From: an uncultured Francisellaceae bacterium
GTDB lineage: Bacteria; Pseudomonadota; Gammaproteobacteria; UBA6186; Azoamicaceae
Assembly: GCA_903822055.1 (NCBI GenBank)
Contig: CAIJNR010000040.1
Coordinates: 1 to 41,321 of the forward strand
DNA: 41,321 bases
Reading direction: 5' to 3'
In this document: one piece after another, positions 8,471 through 17,649 of the stretch
Layout: every line of letters begins with the position of its first letter
Numbering within the stretch: the stretch's first letter is position 1
Notes under the pieces: generated by a model
Seen by the model: the letters and a program-made list of their open reading frames with translations, nothing else
Databases searched by the model: none
Told to the model about the DNA's origin: nothing
Translations under genes and position numbers: made by a program

Positions 8471-8965
8471 ATGGACCAACATCAACATAATAATATAACG
8501 ACACATAACAACACACCAACACATAATCATTCGTATGAGTATGTCAATAAACAGTGTTGTTGCTTCCAGATGCGTAAAGTAATGCGAGCAGTAACTCAGT
8601 ATTATGATCGTTACTTAGAACCATCAGGAATAAGATCAACACAATTTACGTTATTAGTAGCTTTAGCTTCTACATCCGCTAAAACTTTAACCGAGATAGC
8701 AGAAAATTTAGTTATGGATAGAACTACTTTAACGCGTAATTTAAAACCTCTAGCTAAAATGGGATTGATTACTATTGTCCACACTGTGGACAAAAGATCA
8801 AAAGCCTATGCTTTAACCGATAAGGGTAAAGAGCTAGTAACTGTATGTATACCGCTATGGCAATCAGCTCAAAATAGCGTTATAGGTGGAGTAGGCGCAG
8901 ATAATTATCATGAAATTGTTATAAAGTTAGAAAAATTATTAAATACATTGAGTTTGCATAAATAA
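8471..8965 (+). CDS. MarR family winged-helix transcriptional regulator
   Basis: This is a 164-residue DNA-binding regulator that should act as a dimer. The MarR core spans residues ~30-160: dimerisation helix (MRKVMRAVTQYYDRYL), helix-turn-helix (LTEIAENLVMDRTTLTRNLKPL) and wing (VHTVDKRSKAYALTDKG, with the conserved D-R pair). The first ~25 residues are unusual, with many His and Asn, followed directly by CCC at the start of the core. This suggests metal or redox sensing, which is inference. The start has an AGGGGG Shine-Dalgarno sequence 8-9 nt upstream. It stands alone between an orphan and recA, so no target is indicated. Confidence 0.9.
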   Translation: MDQHQHNNITTHNNTPTHNHSYEYVNKQCCCFQMRKVMRAVTQYYDRYLEPSGIRSTQFTLLVALASTSAKTLTEIAENLVMDRTTLTRNLKPLAKMGLITIVHTVDKRSKAYALTDKGKELVTVCIPLWQSAQNSVIGGVGADNYHEIVIKLEKLLNTLSLHK

Positions 8966-9026
8966 TACTCGCAATTTCAGTATGCTATTCGTATAGTGTT
9001 TTCTAATGTTCATCTCCCTTACCATA

Positions 9027-9058
9027 AAAGTACCATATAAAAATTAGTATGGTACTTT
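9027..9058 (+). terminator. Rho-independent-like terminator after the marR-type gene
   Basis: A perfect 11-bp stem, AAAGTACCATA (9027-9037) with TATGGTACTTT (9048-9058), has a 10-nt loop. It is followed by AGGTTGTTTTT. It lies 62 nt after the regulator stop and well before recA. Confidence 0.6.
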
Positions 9059-9206
9059 AGGTTGTTTTTCAGTAAAGTCCCAAAAAGTCTCAAAATAATT
9101 TATTTAATCAAATTATCTAGTGATAATTTTGTAATTAATTGATAATTTTAGTATCTTGCATTCTTACGGTATGAGTTTTATTGGCTGATTTTAGAGGGTG
9201 ATTTAT

Positions 9207-10325
9207 ATGGACAAAAACAAACAAAAAGCACTTGGCGCAGCTTTATCTCAAATTGAAAAGCAATTTGGTAAAGGTTCTGTAATGTTAATGGGCGATAATA
9301 AAGCGGTTGGGGATATTGCTGCAATCTCTACTGGTTCATTAGGTTTAGATATAGCGCTTGGTATAGGTGGTTTACCTAAAGGACGAATAGTAGAAATTTT
9401 TGGTCCAGAATCATCTGGTAAAACAACCTTAACTTTACAGGTAATAGCAGAATGTCAGAAGCAAGGTGGTGTTGCAGCGTTTATAGATGCTGAGCATGCA
9501 TTAGATCCATCTTATGCAGAAAAATTATCGGTTAAAGTTGATGAATTATTAGTATCGCAACCAGATACTGGCGAGCAAGCTTTAGAAATTACCGATATGT
9601 TGGTACGTTCTGGTTCTGTCGATATTATAGTTATAGACTCTGTTGCGGCACTTACTCCTAAGGCAGAAATAGAAGGAGAAATGGGTGATCAACATATGGG
9701 GTTACAAGCCAGGTTAATGTCACAAGCCTTACGAAAACTTACAGCTAACATTAAACGTACTAATACTTTAGTGATTTTTATTAATCAGATCCGTATGAAA
9801 ATAGGCGTAGTGTTTGGTAATCCAGAAACTACAACTGGTGGAAATGCATTAAAATTTTATTCTTCGGTGCGTTTAGATATTAGACGTATTGGCTCTATAA
9901 AGGGACCTGTTAATACTGCCAATAAAGTTGCTGGTAAAAAGACTGAAGAAACAGAAGTAATTGGTAGCGAAACTCGCGTAAAAGTAGTGAAGAACAAAGT
10001 TGCTCCTCCATTTAAACAGGCAGAGTTTGAAATTTATTATGGAACCGGTATTTGTAAAATGGGTGAAATAATTGAATATGCTGTTAAATTAGGATTAATG
10101 GAAAAAGCTGGTGCTTGGTATAGTTATATGGGCAATAAAATTGGGCAAGGTAAAGAAAATGTTCGACACTTTTTAAATTCCAATAAACATATTGCTATCG
10201 AATTAGAGCAAAAAATAAAAGAACAAATATCATCTAATTCTAAAATTAATCTTCGTTTAACAAATGAAGAAAATATTGAGGAAGCATTGGTAGAAGAACA
10301 GGAAGAGTTAGAAGAATTGGTATAG
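9207..10325 (+). CDS. recA: Recombinase RecA
   Basis: RecA forms filaments on single-stranded DNA, drives homologous pairing and strand exchange, and triggers SOS self-cleavage where LexA exists. The start [19 protein letters not shown], Walker [10 protein letters not shown], the [19 protein letters not shown] segment and loop L2 ([20 protein letters not shown]) are all present. I use the ATG at 9207 because GAGGG lies 8 nt upstream; a GTG three codons earlier overlaps that site and is unlikely. The protein is 372 residues. No CTGT-N8-ACAG LexA-type box is visible in the 240 nt upstream. recX, which usually follows recA in related genomes, is absent; a palindromic repeat fills the gap to alaS. 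Confidence 0.98.
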   Translation: MDKNKQKALGAALSQIEKQFGKGSVMLMGDNKAVGDIAAISTGSLGLDIALGIGGLPKGRIVEIFGPESSGKTTLTLQVIAECQKQGGVAAFIDAEHALDPSYAEKLSVKVDELLVSQPDTGEQALEITDMLVRSGSVDIIVIDSVAALTPKAEIEGEMGDQHMGLQARLMSQALRKLTANIKRTNTLVIFINQIRMKIGVVFGNPETTTGGNALKFYSSVRLDIRRIGSIKGPVNTANKVAGKKTEETEVIGSETRVKVVKNKVAPPFKQAEFEIYYGTGICKMGEIIEYAVKLGLMEKAGAWYSYMGNKIGQGKENVRHFLNSNKHIAIELEQKIKEQISSNSKINLRLTNEENIEEALVEEQEELEELV

Positions 10326-10342
10326 TAAGAGTATGTTAAATG

Positions 10343-10395
10343 CGAGAGGGGGCCCTCACCCCAGCCCTCTCCCGCGCGTGAGGAAGAGGGGGAGG
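10343..10395. repeat. CCCTCTCC palindromic repeat (family A) between recA and alaS
   Basis: The GC-rich block contains CCCTCACCCCAGCCCTCTCC and a complementary AGAGGG half, forming an imperfect hairpin. It is notably GC-rich against the AT-rich background and resembles the hairpin core at 45-73. Confidence 0.55.
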
Positions 10396-10413
10396 TTGTA
10401 GAAAGGGTGTTAA

Positions 10414-13065
10414 ATGGATACTAGCGAAATCCGAAAATTATTTTTGGATTATTTTAAAAATCAAGGCCACACTGTTGTACCAAGTTCTTCTTTAGTTCCT
10501 ACAGATGATCCCAGCTTGTTGTTTACTAGTGCTGGGATGGTGCAATTCAAAAAAGTATTTTTAGGACAAGAAGTTTTAGAATATAAGCGTGCTGTTAGTT
10601 GTCAACGATGTTTGCGAGCTGGTGGTAAACATAATGATTTAGAAAATGTAGGCTTTACCTCGAGACATCATACTTTTTTTGAAATGTTAGGTAATTTTAG
10701 TTTTGGTGATTATTTTAAGCGAGAAGCAATTTTTTATGCATGGGAATTTATAACTAAATATTTAAAAATACCTGCAGAGAAATTATGGATCACGGTATAT
10801 AAAGATGACTCAGAGTCCGCTGATATTTGGTTAAAAGATATTAAAATAGATCCATCTAGATTTTCTAAATGTGATGCCGATGAAAATTTTTGGTCAATGG
10901 GAGATACAGGTCCATGTGGACCATGTACAGAAATTTATTATGATCATGGATCGGAATTTGTAGGTAGTGCTCCGGGATTTGGTGATACCAACGAAAGATA
11001 TGTAGAAATTTATAATTTAGTTTTTATGCAATACAATCGTTCTGCAAATGGAGAATTGCATAATTTACCTAAACCATGTGTTGATACAGGTATGGGATTA
11101 GAGCGTGTTGCTACCATTATGCAGTCGGTACACAATAATTATCATATCGATATATTTGTTAAAATAATTAAAGACATAGGTGAATTGTTAAATGTTGCCG
11201 ATTTAAACAACACATCTTTAAGAGTTGTTGCTGATCATTTGCGTGCGTGTACTTTTTTAATAATTGATGGAGTATTGCCTACCAATGAAGGGCGTGGATA
11301 TGTATTAAGGCGTATTATGCGTCGTGCAATTCGTCATGGTTATAAATTAGGCCGACAACAACCTTTTTTTCATTTGTTAGTTAAAAGTGTTGTTAATGTT
11401 ATGGGGGATGATTTTCCAGTATTAAAAGAATATAAAAGCAAAATAGAAAAAATATTTTTAACCGAAGAGTTACAATTTTCTAAAACTTTAGAACACGGTA
11501 TCAAATTATTGCAACAAGAAATCCAAAACGCACCTAATGGCATAATTAGTGGAGAAGTTATATTTAAATTGTACGACACTTATGGATTTCCAGTAGATTT
11601 AACCATGGATGTGGCTAGAGAGCATTCAATGACTTTAGACATGAATGGTTTCGATAAATGTATGTTAGAGCAAAAAACTAGAGCTCGACAATTAACCAAA
11701 TTTAAAGATCTGGATCTAGATTTAGATGGATTAACAGAAACTAAATTTATAGGTTATGAGCAAAATGAAATTCAAACTAAAATTTTACAAATTTTTGTAA
11801 TTGACGCTAAGGATACAAACCAACAGGTTAATGAATTAGCTGCTGGACAGATTGGAAAAATAATTTTAGAAGCAACGCCTTTTTATGCACAAAGTGGTGG
11901 ACAAGTTGGTGATTCTGGAATTTTGCTAAGTAACAATGGTGCTAAATTTATAGTTACAGATACTCATAAATTAGCAAAAACCAACATACATGTCGGTCAA
12001 TTAGAATCTGGGATTTTAGCAGTTGGAGATGTTGTTAATGCCAAAATAGATCTAGATAGACGGCAAAAATTTCGCTTAAATCATTCAGCTACCCACTTGC
12101 TGCATGCAGCATTGCGTATAGTATTGGGATCTCATGTTAAACAAAAAGGTTCGGTTGTTGATGACAAAAGATTACGGTTTGACTTTGAGCATTTTGGCCC
12201 ATTAACTTCTTCGCAAATTGAAGCTGTTGAATTGCTAGTTAACGAAAAAATTCGTGCTAATAAGATAACCACCACAAATATTATGTCTATTAAAGAAGCA
12301 GTAGATAGTGGAGCGATTGCATTATTTGACGAAAAATATCAGGATAAAGTACGAGTATTAAATATAGGTGATGGATTTTCTATAGAACTATGTGGTGGTA
12401 CGCACGTTACAAGATCTGGAGATATTGGTTGTTTTAAAATTCTTACAGAAGACGCAATTGCATCAGGTGTTAGAAGGATAGAGGCAATTACTGGTGAACA
12501 AGTTGTAAGATATATTTCTGATAGTCAAAATGTTCTAAATAACACGTTAAAATTATTAAAAATTTCAAACCAAAATGTAATTGATCAACATATAAATAAG
12601 CTGTTGTATAAATCTAAAGAACTAGAGAAAAATTTGGAAATTATTGAGAAAAAAAATATTCTAATGCAAATGGAAAATTTACAATCTAAGGCTGAAGTTG
12701 TTGGATCTGGCATAAAAGTATTAATTAGTACTGTTGATATTAATCCAAAGTATTTAAGGCTTGCAATAGATCAATTAAAACAATGTTTAACAACAGGCAT
12801 AATTATTTTAGGATGTGAATATAATTCTAAAGCAATGATTATAATAGGAGTTACTAAAAATTTAACAGCAAGTAACGAAGGTAATTTAGCTAAAAAAAAT
12901 AAAATTTCTGCGTTAGATTTAATTAAACATGTAGCAGTTGTTATAGACGGTAAAGGTGGTGGAAGAGATGATTTGTCAGAAGCCAGTGGAAACAATGTAA
13001 AAAATTTATCTGTAGCATTAGAAGTTGGATATAAGAAAATAATGGAATACATAGCTAATATTTAG
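10414..13065 (+). CDS. alaS: Alanyl-tRNA synthetase
   Basis: This class II synthetase charges tRNA-Ala and edits misacylated Ser and Gly. Order: catalytic core with motif 1-2 sequences (TSAGMVQFKKVFLGQE, RHHTFFEMLGNFSFGDYF), tRNA-recognition region, then the editing domain with zinc ligands HSATH (His557, His561) and CGGTH (Cys660, His664). The C-terminal DHHA1-type C-Ala domain ends in GKGGGRDDLSEASG. The 883 residues match the family. It follows recA and precedes lysC by 13 nt, as in related gammaproteobacteria. Confidence 0.98.
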   Translation: MDTSEIRKLFLDYFKNQGHTVVPSSSLVPTDDPSLLFTSAGMVQFKKVFLGQEVLEYKRAVSCQRCLRAGGKHNDLENVGFTSRHHTFFEMLGNFSFGDYFKREAIFYAWEFITKYLKIPAEKLWITVYKDDSESADIWLKDIKIDPSRFSKCDADENFWSMGDTGPCGPCTEIYYDHGSEFVGSAPGFGDTNERYVEIYNLVFMQYNRSANGELHNLPKPCVDTGMGLERVATIMQSVHNNYHIDIFVKIIKDIGELLNVADLNNTSLRVVADHLRACTFLIIDGVLPTNEGRGYVLRRIMRRAIRHGYKLGRQQPFFHLLVKSVVNVMGDDFPVLKEYKSKIEKIFLTEELQFSKTLEHGIKLLQQEIQNAPNGIISGEVIFKLYDTYGFPVDLTMDVAREHSMTLDMNGFDKCMLEQKTRARQLTKFKDLDLDLDGLTETKFIGYEQNEIQTKILQIFVIDAKDTNQQVNELAAGQIGKIILEATPFYAQSGGQVGDSGILLSNNGAKFIVTDTHKLAKTNIHVGQLESGILAVGDVVNAKIDLDRRQKFRLNHSATHLLHAALRIVLGSHVKQKGSVVDDKRLRFDFEHFGPLTSSQIEAVELLVNEKIRANKITTTNIMSIKEAVDSGAIALFDEKYQDKVRVLNIGDGFSIELCGGTHVTRSGDIGCFKILTEDAIASGVRRIEAITGEQVVRYISDSQNVLNNTLKLLKISNQNVIDQHINKLLYKSKELEKNLEIIEKKNILMQMENLQSKAEVVGSGIKVLISTVDINPKYLRLAIDQLKQCLTTGIIILGCEYNSKAMIIIGVTKNLTASNEGNLAKKNKISALDLIKHVAVVIDGKGGGRDDLSEASGNNVKNLSVALEVGYKKIMEYIANI

Positions 13066-13078
13066 GGAGATCTAATTT

Positions 13079-14296
13079 ATGGAATTGGTTGTTAAAAAGT
13101 TTGGCGGTACATCAGTTGCTAATGTAGAAAGAATAGAGTTAATAGCTGAAAAAATTTTTGAATTTTACAAACAAAAACAGAAAATAGTAGTGGTTGTTTC
13201 AGCTATGAGTGGTGAAACAGATAGATTAGAAAATTTAGCTTATAAAATCACCCCTAATCCAGATCCTAGAGAAATGTCTGCATTACTAGCAACAGGAGAA
13301 CAATTAGTAATATCACTTTTATCTATAGCTTTAATTAAACGAGGTTGTCCAGCTCGTTCATATACTGGATTACAACTTGGTATTGAAACAGATGGCATAA
13401 TTAATAAAGCTCGAGTTAAAAACATAAATACTAGTAATATTTATAATGACTTACAAACAGGAAAAGTAGTTATAGTTGCTGGATTCCAAGGAGTTGATGC
13501 TGATGGCAATATTACAACGTTAGGTAGAGGAGGATCTGATACTACAGCTGTTGCATTGGCTGTCGCTCTACAAGCTAAAGAATGTCATATTTATACTGAT
13601 GTAGATGGTGTTTATACAGCAGATCCTAATTTAGTGCCAGATGCTAAACGTTTAGATAATATTAATTTTTTTGAAATGTTAGAGTTAGCTGGACTTGGTG
13701 CTAAAGTAATGCAAATTCGTGCAGTTGAGCTTGGTAGTTATTATGATCTTCCAATAAGGGTATTATCTAGTTTTAACGTTAAAGATCAAGATGATGTCAG
13801 TACTTTAATTTCTGCGCATAATCGTAGTTTAGAGTATAAACAAGTTGTAAAAATAGCGACCCTGAGTGGCCAAATAAAAATTTCCATAAAAAATATTGCA
13901 CATAGAAACTGGATGCTTATTTTAAAAAGTTTTGCTAATTTGCAAATAGAAATCGATATGCTTAGTGAACATAATAATGAAGTATCTTTTGTAATAAGTA
14001 AAAAATATTTAGAGCAATGTAAAATCATTTTAACTACAGTTAACGAAAGTGTTACAGCGAACAATTTCTTGCAAGTAGCTAAGTTATCTTTAGTAGGTCT
14101 TGGCCTATCCTCTAATCCTGAAATTGTTAGTCAAATTTATAATAGTTTGTATCAAGAAAACATAGCTATTCAACAAATGACAACTTCGGAAATTAAAGTA
14201 TCTATATTACTAAACGAAACAGATCTAGAGCTGGCTATTAAAATTCTACATAACGTATTTTTGGGGGAAGTACAAGAAATCACTAAATGTATTTAA
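13079..14296 (+). CDS. lysC: Aspartate kinase
   Basis: It phosphorylates aspartate in the first step toward lysine, threonine, methionine and diaminopimelate. The N-terminal kinase fold shows KKFGGTSVAN, TLGRGGSDTTAVALA and TDVDGVYTADPNLVPDA. Two C-terminal ACT domains (from about residue 260) would bind feedback inhibitors. At 405 residues it is a monofunctional enzyme with no homoserine dehydrogenase. A GGGAG ribosome binding site precedes the ATG. It lies between alaS and csrA and probably supplies diaminopimelate for peptidoglycan. The isozyme class cannot be told from sequence alone. Confidence 0.95.
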   Translation: MELVVKKFGGTSVANVERIELIAEKIFEFYKQKQKIVVVVSAMSGETDRLENLAYKITPNPDPREMSALLATGEQLVISLLSIALIKRGCPARSYTGLQLGIETDGIINKARVKNINTSNIYNDLQTGKVVIVAGFQGVDADGNITTLGRGGSDTTAVALAVALQAKECHIYTDVDGVYTADPNLVPDAKRLDNINFFEMLELAGLGAKVMQIRAVELGSYYDLPIRVLSSFNVKDQDDVSTLISAHNRSLEYKQVVKIATLSGQIKISIKNIAHRNWMLILKSFANLQIEIDMLSEHNNEVSFVISKKYLEQCKIILTTVNESVTANNFLQVAKLSLVGLGLSSNPEIVSQIYNSLYQENIAIQQMTTSEIKVSILLNETDLELAIKILHNVFLGEVQEITKCI

Positions 14297-14334
14297 ATAA
14301 TAATCAAATCATTGACATATCATAATAAACAATG

Positions 14335-14363
14335 TTGCAATATTAAAAAATGAAATTTATAAA
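14335..14363 (+). promoter_or_regulatory. Candidate promoter for csrA
   Basis: TTGCAA (14335-14340), a 17-nt spacer and TATAAA (14358-14363) precede csrA by 35 nt. The assignment rests on consensus match only. Confidence 0.35.
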
Positions 14364-14398
14364 ACTTATAAAATTTGAGATGAAATGGAGATTAGTAA

Positions 14399-14677
14399 AT
14401 GTTGATTTTAACAAGAAGGATTGGGGAAAGTTTAATTATTGGAAATAATGTTACCATAACTGTTTTAGGGGTCAAAGGTAACCAGGTTAGAATTGGCGTA
14501 AATGCTCCAAAAGAAGTTTCAGTTCATAGAGAAGAGATTTATGAACGTATCCAAAAAGAAAAATCACACAATATAGCTAATGCTAATGATGTGAATCATC
14601 AACAGTTGTCTAAAAATAATCGCCATGATATAAGCTCTGGAGATTTTGCAGAGGAAGATTTAGAAGAAGATGAGTAG
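14399..14677 (+). CDS. csrA: Carbon storage regulator CsrA with acidic C-terminal extension
   Basis: CsrA is a dimeric RNA-binding protein that recognises GGA motifs in mRNA leaders and controls virulence, motility and metabolism switches. Residues 1-60 are canonical ([31 protein letters not shown]). A ~30-residue tail follows, ending in [10 protein letters not shown], so the protein is 92 residues rather than the usual 60-70. The ATG has GGAG about 9 nt upstream. The alaS-lysC-csrA-tRNA-Ser-tRNA-Arg order is conserved. The acidic tail might modulate RNA binding; this is inference. Confidence 0.96.
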   Translation: MLILTRRIGESLIIGNNVTITVLGVKGNQVRIGVNAPKEVSVHREEIYERIQKEKSHNIANANDVNHQQLSKNNRHDISSGDFAEEDLEEDE

Positions 14678-14700
14678 CCGCCCTGCTGGGTTGACGCGCC

Positions 14701-14729
14701 TTGCATCGTAACAAAATTTGTAATAGTCT
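14701..14729 (+). promoter_or_regulatory. Candidate promoter for the tRNA-Ser/tRNA-Arg pair
   Basis: TTGCAT (14701-14706), a 17-nt spacer and TAGTCT (14724-14729) lie 16 nt before tRNA-Ser. It is a consensus-based guess. Confidence 0.35.
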
Positions 14730-14745
14730 ACGAGTCAACTCTTTA

Positions 14746-14836
14746 GGAGAGATGGCCGAGCGGCTGAAGGCGCTCCCCTGCTAAGGGAGTATGGGGTCTT
14801 ATAACTTCATCGAGGGTTCGAATCCCTCTCTCTCCG
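14746..14836 (+). tRNA. tRNA-Ser (anticodon GCT)
   Basis: The 91-nt cloverleaf has acceptor halves GGAGAGA and TCTCTCC with discriminator G. The anticodon stem CTCCC/GGGAG encloses CTGCTAA, and the T arm contains GGTTCGAATCC. The long variable arm is the serine type. The 3' CCA is not encoded. Confidence 0.97.
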
Positions 14837-14864
14837 TAAAATAATCCGTAAAATAATATAGAAT

Positions 14865-14938
14865 GCGCCCGTAGCTCAGCTGGATAGAGTACCTGGCTAC
14901 GAACCAGGCGGTCGGGAGTTCGACTCTCTCCGGGCGCA
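14865..14938 (+). tRNA. tRNA-Arg (anticodon ACG)
   Basis: The 74-nt cloverleaf has acceptor halves GCGCCCG and CGGGCGC with discriminator A. The anticodon stem CCTGG/CCAGG encloses CTACGAA, and ACG would be edited to inosine. The 3' CCA is not encoded. It is 28 nt after tRNA-Ser and probably shares its transcript. Confidence 0.97.
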
Positions 14939-14948
14939 ATTATTGTTT

Positions 14949-15473
14949 TTAAGGTGTTGGTGTTTTGCAAGAAGATGGTAAATAGTCATTTGCAATATTG
15001 CTAGTACATGATACAGCAAATACCCCATTGTCAGCAGTGATCTTTAAAGTTACAGTTTTACCATTTAAAGCACTTGTGGCAAAATTATTGAAAGTAGCCG
15101 TAAAAGATAGACTTTCTGGAGTTGTACTGCTATATGCAGTAGATGTTACTGTAATTCCACTAATTATATCATTAGTAGCAGTATTTGTAGTGTATGCACC
15201 ACCAAGTTGATCAAGAGTACTTATTCCAGCAAACCCATTATTATTTGTATTATGATCTGTATAGTAGGTTTGAGCTTTTTTTACATAAGATTCTAGGGTG
15301 GTTAAGGCTGAAGTTATTTGGGATTTAGAATTGTATACTGGGTAGACAGTGGTAACAACTCCCGTTGTTATGGCAATTATGCTAACTGTGATCATTAGCT
15401 CAATTAAAGAGAATCCTTTAGTTGTTGCTAGTAATTTTTTAATAATCATGTTACAGTTCTTTGTATTTTTCAT
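14949..15473 (-). CDS. Type IV pilin-like protein (PilA type)
   Basis: This is a prepilin. A short basic leader ends in TKG, followed by the N-methylated helix FSLIELMITVSIIAI, so PilD-type peptidase would cut before the Phe. The Glu at position 5 of the mature chain, needed for pilus assembly, is present. The ~150-residue mature domain is Thr/Asn-rich and ends with two cysteines (CTSNIANDYLPSSC) that should form the C-terminal disulfide loop of major pilins. The start at 15473 gives a 20-residue leader; the Met at residue 9 gives 12. No other pilus gene is adjacent. It stops 10 nt from tRNA-Arg, convergently. It could serve twitching, DNA uptake or adhesion. Confidence 0.88.
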   Translation of the reverse strand: MKNTKNCNMIIKKLLATTKGFSLIELMITVSIIAITTGVVTTVYPVYNSKSQITSALTTLESYVKKAQTYYTDHNTNNNGFAGISTLDQLGGAYTTNTATNDIISGITVTSTAYSSTTPESLSFTATFNNFATSALNGKTVTLKITADNGVFAVSCTSNIANDYLPSSCKTPTP

Positions 15474-15518
15474 AGATCAATTTACCCATATTTTTAAAAT
15501 AGATCATAATTATAAATA

Positions 15519-16322
15519 ATGATTAGCAATTTACCATCAGTAGTAGAAATAGAAAAAGTTACTTTTCTAAGAGGCGAGAAGAAGATCTTAGATCAAGTTG
15601 ATGTTTCAATAATAAAAGGCAAAATTACTGCTATTATGGGTCCATCTGGTTGTGGTAAAACAACTTTATTACGTTTAATTGGTGGTCAAATTTTTCCAGA
15701 AGATGGTACGGTAAGAATATTTGGTTCGCAAATATCCGCAATATCTCGTGCAGATTTATACAAATTACGTAGACAAATGGGTATGTTGTTTCAAAGCGGT
15801 GCTTTATTCACGGATTTAAGTGTATTTGAAAATGTTGCTTTTCCATTAAGAGAGCATACTAATTTGCCAGAGGATATGATTAAAGATCTAGTACTAATGA
15901 AGTTGGATGCAGTTGGTTTACGGGGAGCTCATGCGCTTATGCCAGCATCCCTTTCTGGTGGCATGATTAGAAGAGTAGCCCTAGCGAGAGCAATTATTTT
16001 AGATCCACGTATCATAATGTATGATGAGCCATTTACAGGTCAAGATCCTATCTCTATGGGAGTATTAGTTAAATTAATTAAATTTTTAAATGATTTGCTA
16101 GGTTTGACAACCATATTGGTGTCGCATGATATTCACGAAACATTAAGTATTGCGGATTATGTGTATTTGTTGTCTAACGGTAAAATAGTAGGGGCTGGTA
16201 CACCTGAAGAATTAAAAAATAGTAGTAACCCATGGGTGCAACAATTTATATTAGGGTTACCAGACGGCCCAGTTCCATTTCATTATCCTGCCAACAGTTA
16301 TAAAGAAGATTTGTTTTTATGA
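15519..16322 (+). CDS. mlaF: ABC transporter ATP-binding protein MlaF
   Basis: This is the cytosolic ATPase of the MlaFEDB complex, which moves phospholipids between inner and outer membrane to keep outer-membrane asymmetry. Walker A is GPSGCGKTT (about residues 41-49), the signature is [14 protein letters not shown], and Walker B is IIMYDEPF followed by GQDP. The LSGGM form is typical of MlaF. It opens an operon: its end overlaps mlaE by 4 nt. No strong Shine-Dalgarno sequence is seen before the ATG. Confidence 0.96.
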   Translation: MISNLPSVVEIEKVTFLRGEKKILDQVDVSIIKGKITAIMGPSGCGKTTLLRLIGGQIFPEDGTVRIFGSQISAISRADLYKLRRQMGMLFQSGALFTDLSVFENVAFPLREHTNLPEDMIKDLVLMKLDAVGLRGAHALMPASLSGGMIRRVALARAIILDPRIIMYDEPFTGQDPISMGVLVKLIKFLNDLLGLTTILVSHDIHETLSIADYVYLLSNGKIVGAGTPEELKNSSNPWVQQFILGLPDGPVPFHYPANSYKEDLFL

Positions 16323-17101
16323 TGATAGAGCAATGCATTAGAGTACTTGGTAGAACAGCCATACTTTATATGAGCGATGTTGGTCGTGCAACTTGCATGT
16401 TGTTTAATTCTATAGTATGTGTTCCAGATTTTAAAAATGGTTTTGGGCGATTATTAAAGCAAATATATTGTGTTGGTGTTTGGTCGTTAATTATTATAAT
16501 TGTATCTGGTATATTCATTGGAATGGTTTTAGGATTACAGGGCTATACAATTTTAGTCAAATTTGGAGCAGAACAAGCTTTAGGGCAAATGATAGCACTT
16601 AGCTTGGTGCGAGAGTTAGGTCCTGTTATGACTGGGTTATTGTTTGCAGGACGAGCAGGATCAGCTCTTACTGCAGAAATTGGTCTCATGAAAGCAACTG
16701 AACAGCTGTCTTCTATGGAAATGATGGGGATTGATCCATTAAAACGAGTTATTGCCCCTAGATTTTGGGCTGGGCAAATCTCTATGCCTGTTTTGGCGTT
16801 AATTTTTAATGCAGTAGCTGTTATTGGTGGTTATTGTGTTGGTGTAGAATGGTTAGGGGTAGATAATGGTAGTTTTTGGTCCAATATGCAAAACGCAGTA
16901 GATTTCAGAAATGATATAGTAAACGGTATAATTAAGAGTGTAGTATTTGGTGTGTCTACAACATGGATTGCAGTTTTTGAAGGGATGGATTGTTTGCCAA
17001 CATCAGAGGGAATAAGTCGAGCAACAACAAATACAGTAGTGTTTTCTTCTCTTGCAATTTTAGGGTTGGACTTCTTTTTAACTGCTGTAATGTTTCGTTA
17101 A
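16319..17101 (+). CDS. mlaE: Lipid transport permease MlaE
   Basis: This is the integral inner-membrane permease of the Mla complex, 260 residues with about five membrane segments. Family sequences include [34 protein letters not shown] and the [17 protein letters not shown] coupling region. It overlaps mlaF by 4 nt and is followed by mlaD. Confidence 0.96.
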   Translation: MMIEQCIRVLGRTAILYMSDVGRATCMLFNSIVCVPDFKNGFGRLLKQIYCVGVWSLIIIIVSGIFIGMVLGLQGYTILVKFGAEQALGQMIALSLVRELGPVMTGLLFAGRAGSALTAEIGLMKATEQLSSMEMMGIDPLKRVIAPRFWAGQISMPVLALIFNAVAVIGGYCVGVEWLGVDNGSFWSNMQNAVDFRNDIVNGIIKSVVFGVSTTWIAVFEGMDCLPTSEGISRATTNTVVFSSLAILGLDFFLTAVMFR

Positions 17102-17129
17102 TTCAATTTTTGAAGTGGAAATTAAAATT

Positions 17130-17648
17130 ATGAAAACAAAAGTTATAGAATTTTGGGTTGGATTATTTGTAGTTCTTGGCATTTTAGCATTTTTAATGTT
17201 GGCTCTACAAGTTAGTGGTTTGACAACGTTGTATCATGAAAAAGGTTATCCTTTAAAAGCAGTATTTAAGAATATTGGTGGTTTAAAAGTTAGATCAAAG
17301 GTAACAATTAACGGTGTAAAAATTGGAACAGTAGAAAAAATTAGTTTAGCTCACGATGAATTTAATGAATATCAAGCAATAATTGAAATGAAGATTAATA
17401 ATGCATATCATAATATTCCTAGAGATTCGTCGGCTAAAATTTTAACAGCGGGTTTATTAGGTGATAATTATATTGGAATAGAGCCTGGCATGGAGGATGC
17501 GTTTCTTAAGTCGAATGATGTTATAGAGTTAACTCAACAAGCGCTTTTATTAGAAGATTTAATTTCTAAATTTGCTGTAGGATCGACAAGTTCTAGCGCG
17601 GAAAATCAAAATCATAAAGAAAATAAACCTTTAATTAAAGGAGAATAG
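17130..17648 (+). CDS. mlaD: MCE-domain lipid-binding protein MlaD
   Basis: It forms a membrane-anchored periplasmic hexameric ring that passes lipids between MlaE and MlaC. One N-terminal membrane helix (FWVGLFVVLGILAFLMLALQV) is followed by a single MCE domain (residues ~35-120, FKNIGGLKVRSKVTINGVKIG). A short C-terminal tail ends the protein. I use the ATG at 17130, which gives the family-typical MKTKVIEFWVG start; a GTG five codons upstream is less likely. It is about 172 residues, a normal single-domain size. Confidence 0.95.
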   Translation: MKTKVIEFWVGLFVVLGILAFLMLALQVSGLTTLYHEKGYPLKAVFKNIGGLKVRSKVTINGVKIGTVEKISLAHDEFNEYQAIIEMKINNAYHNIPRDSSAKILTAGLLGDNYIGIEPGMEDAFLKSNDVIELTQQALLLEDLISKFAVGSTSSSAENQNHKENKPLIKGE

Positions 17649-17649
17649 T

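Noticed and set aside
8966-9206. LexA-type SOS box upstream of recA
   Set aside because: No CTGT-N8-ACAG or near match was found on reading the gap. Only the terminator-like hairpin at 9027-9058 stands out.
14743-14970. Minus-strand ORF of 75 codons containing GESRTPDRLVRSQVLYPAELRA
   Set aside because: It is the antisense of tRNA-Ser and tRNA-Arg. This peptide is a well-known false translation of tRNA genes.
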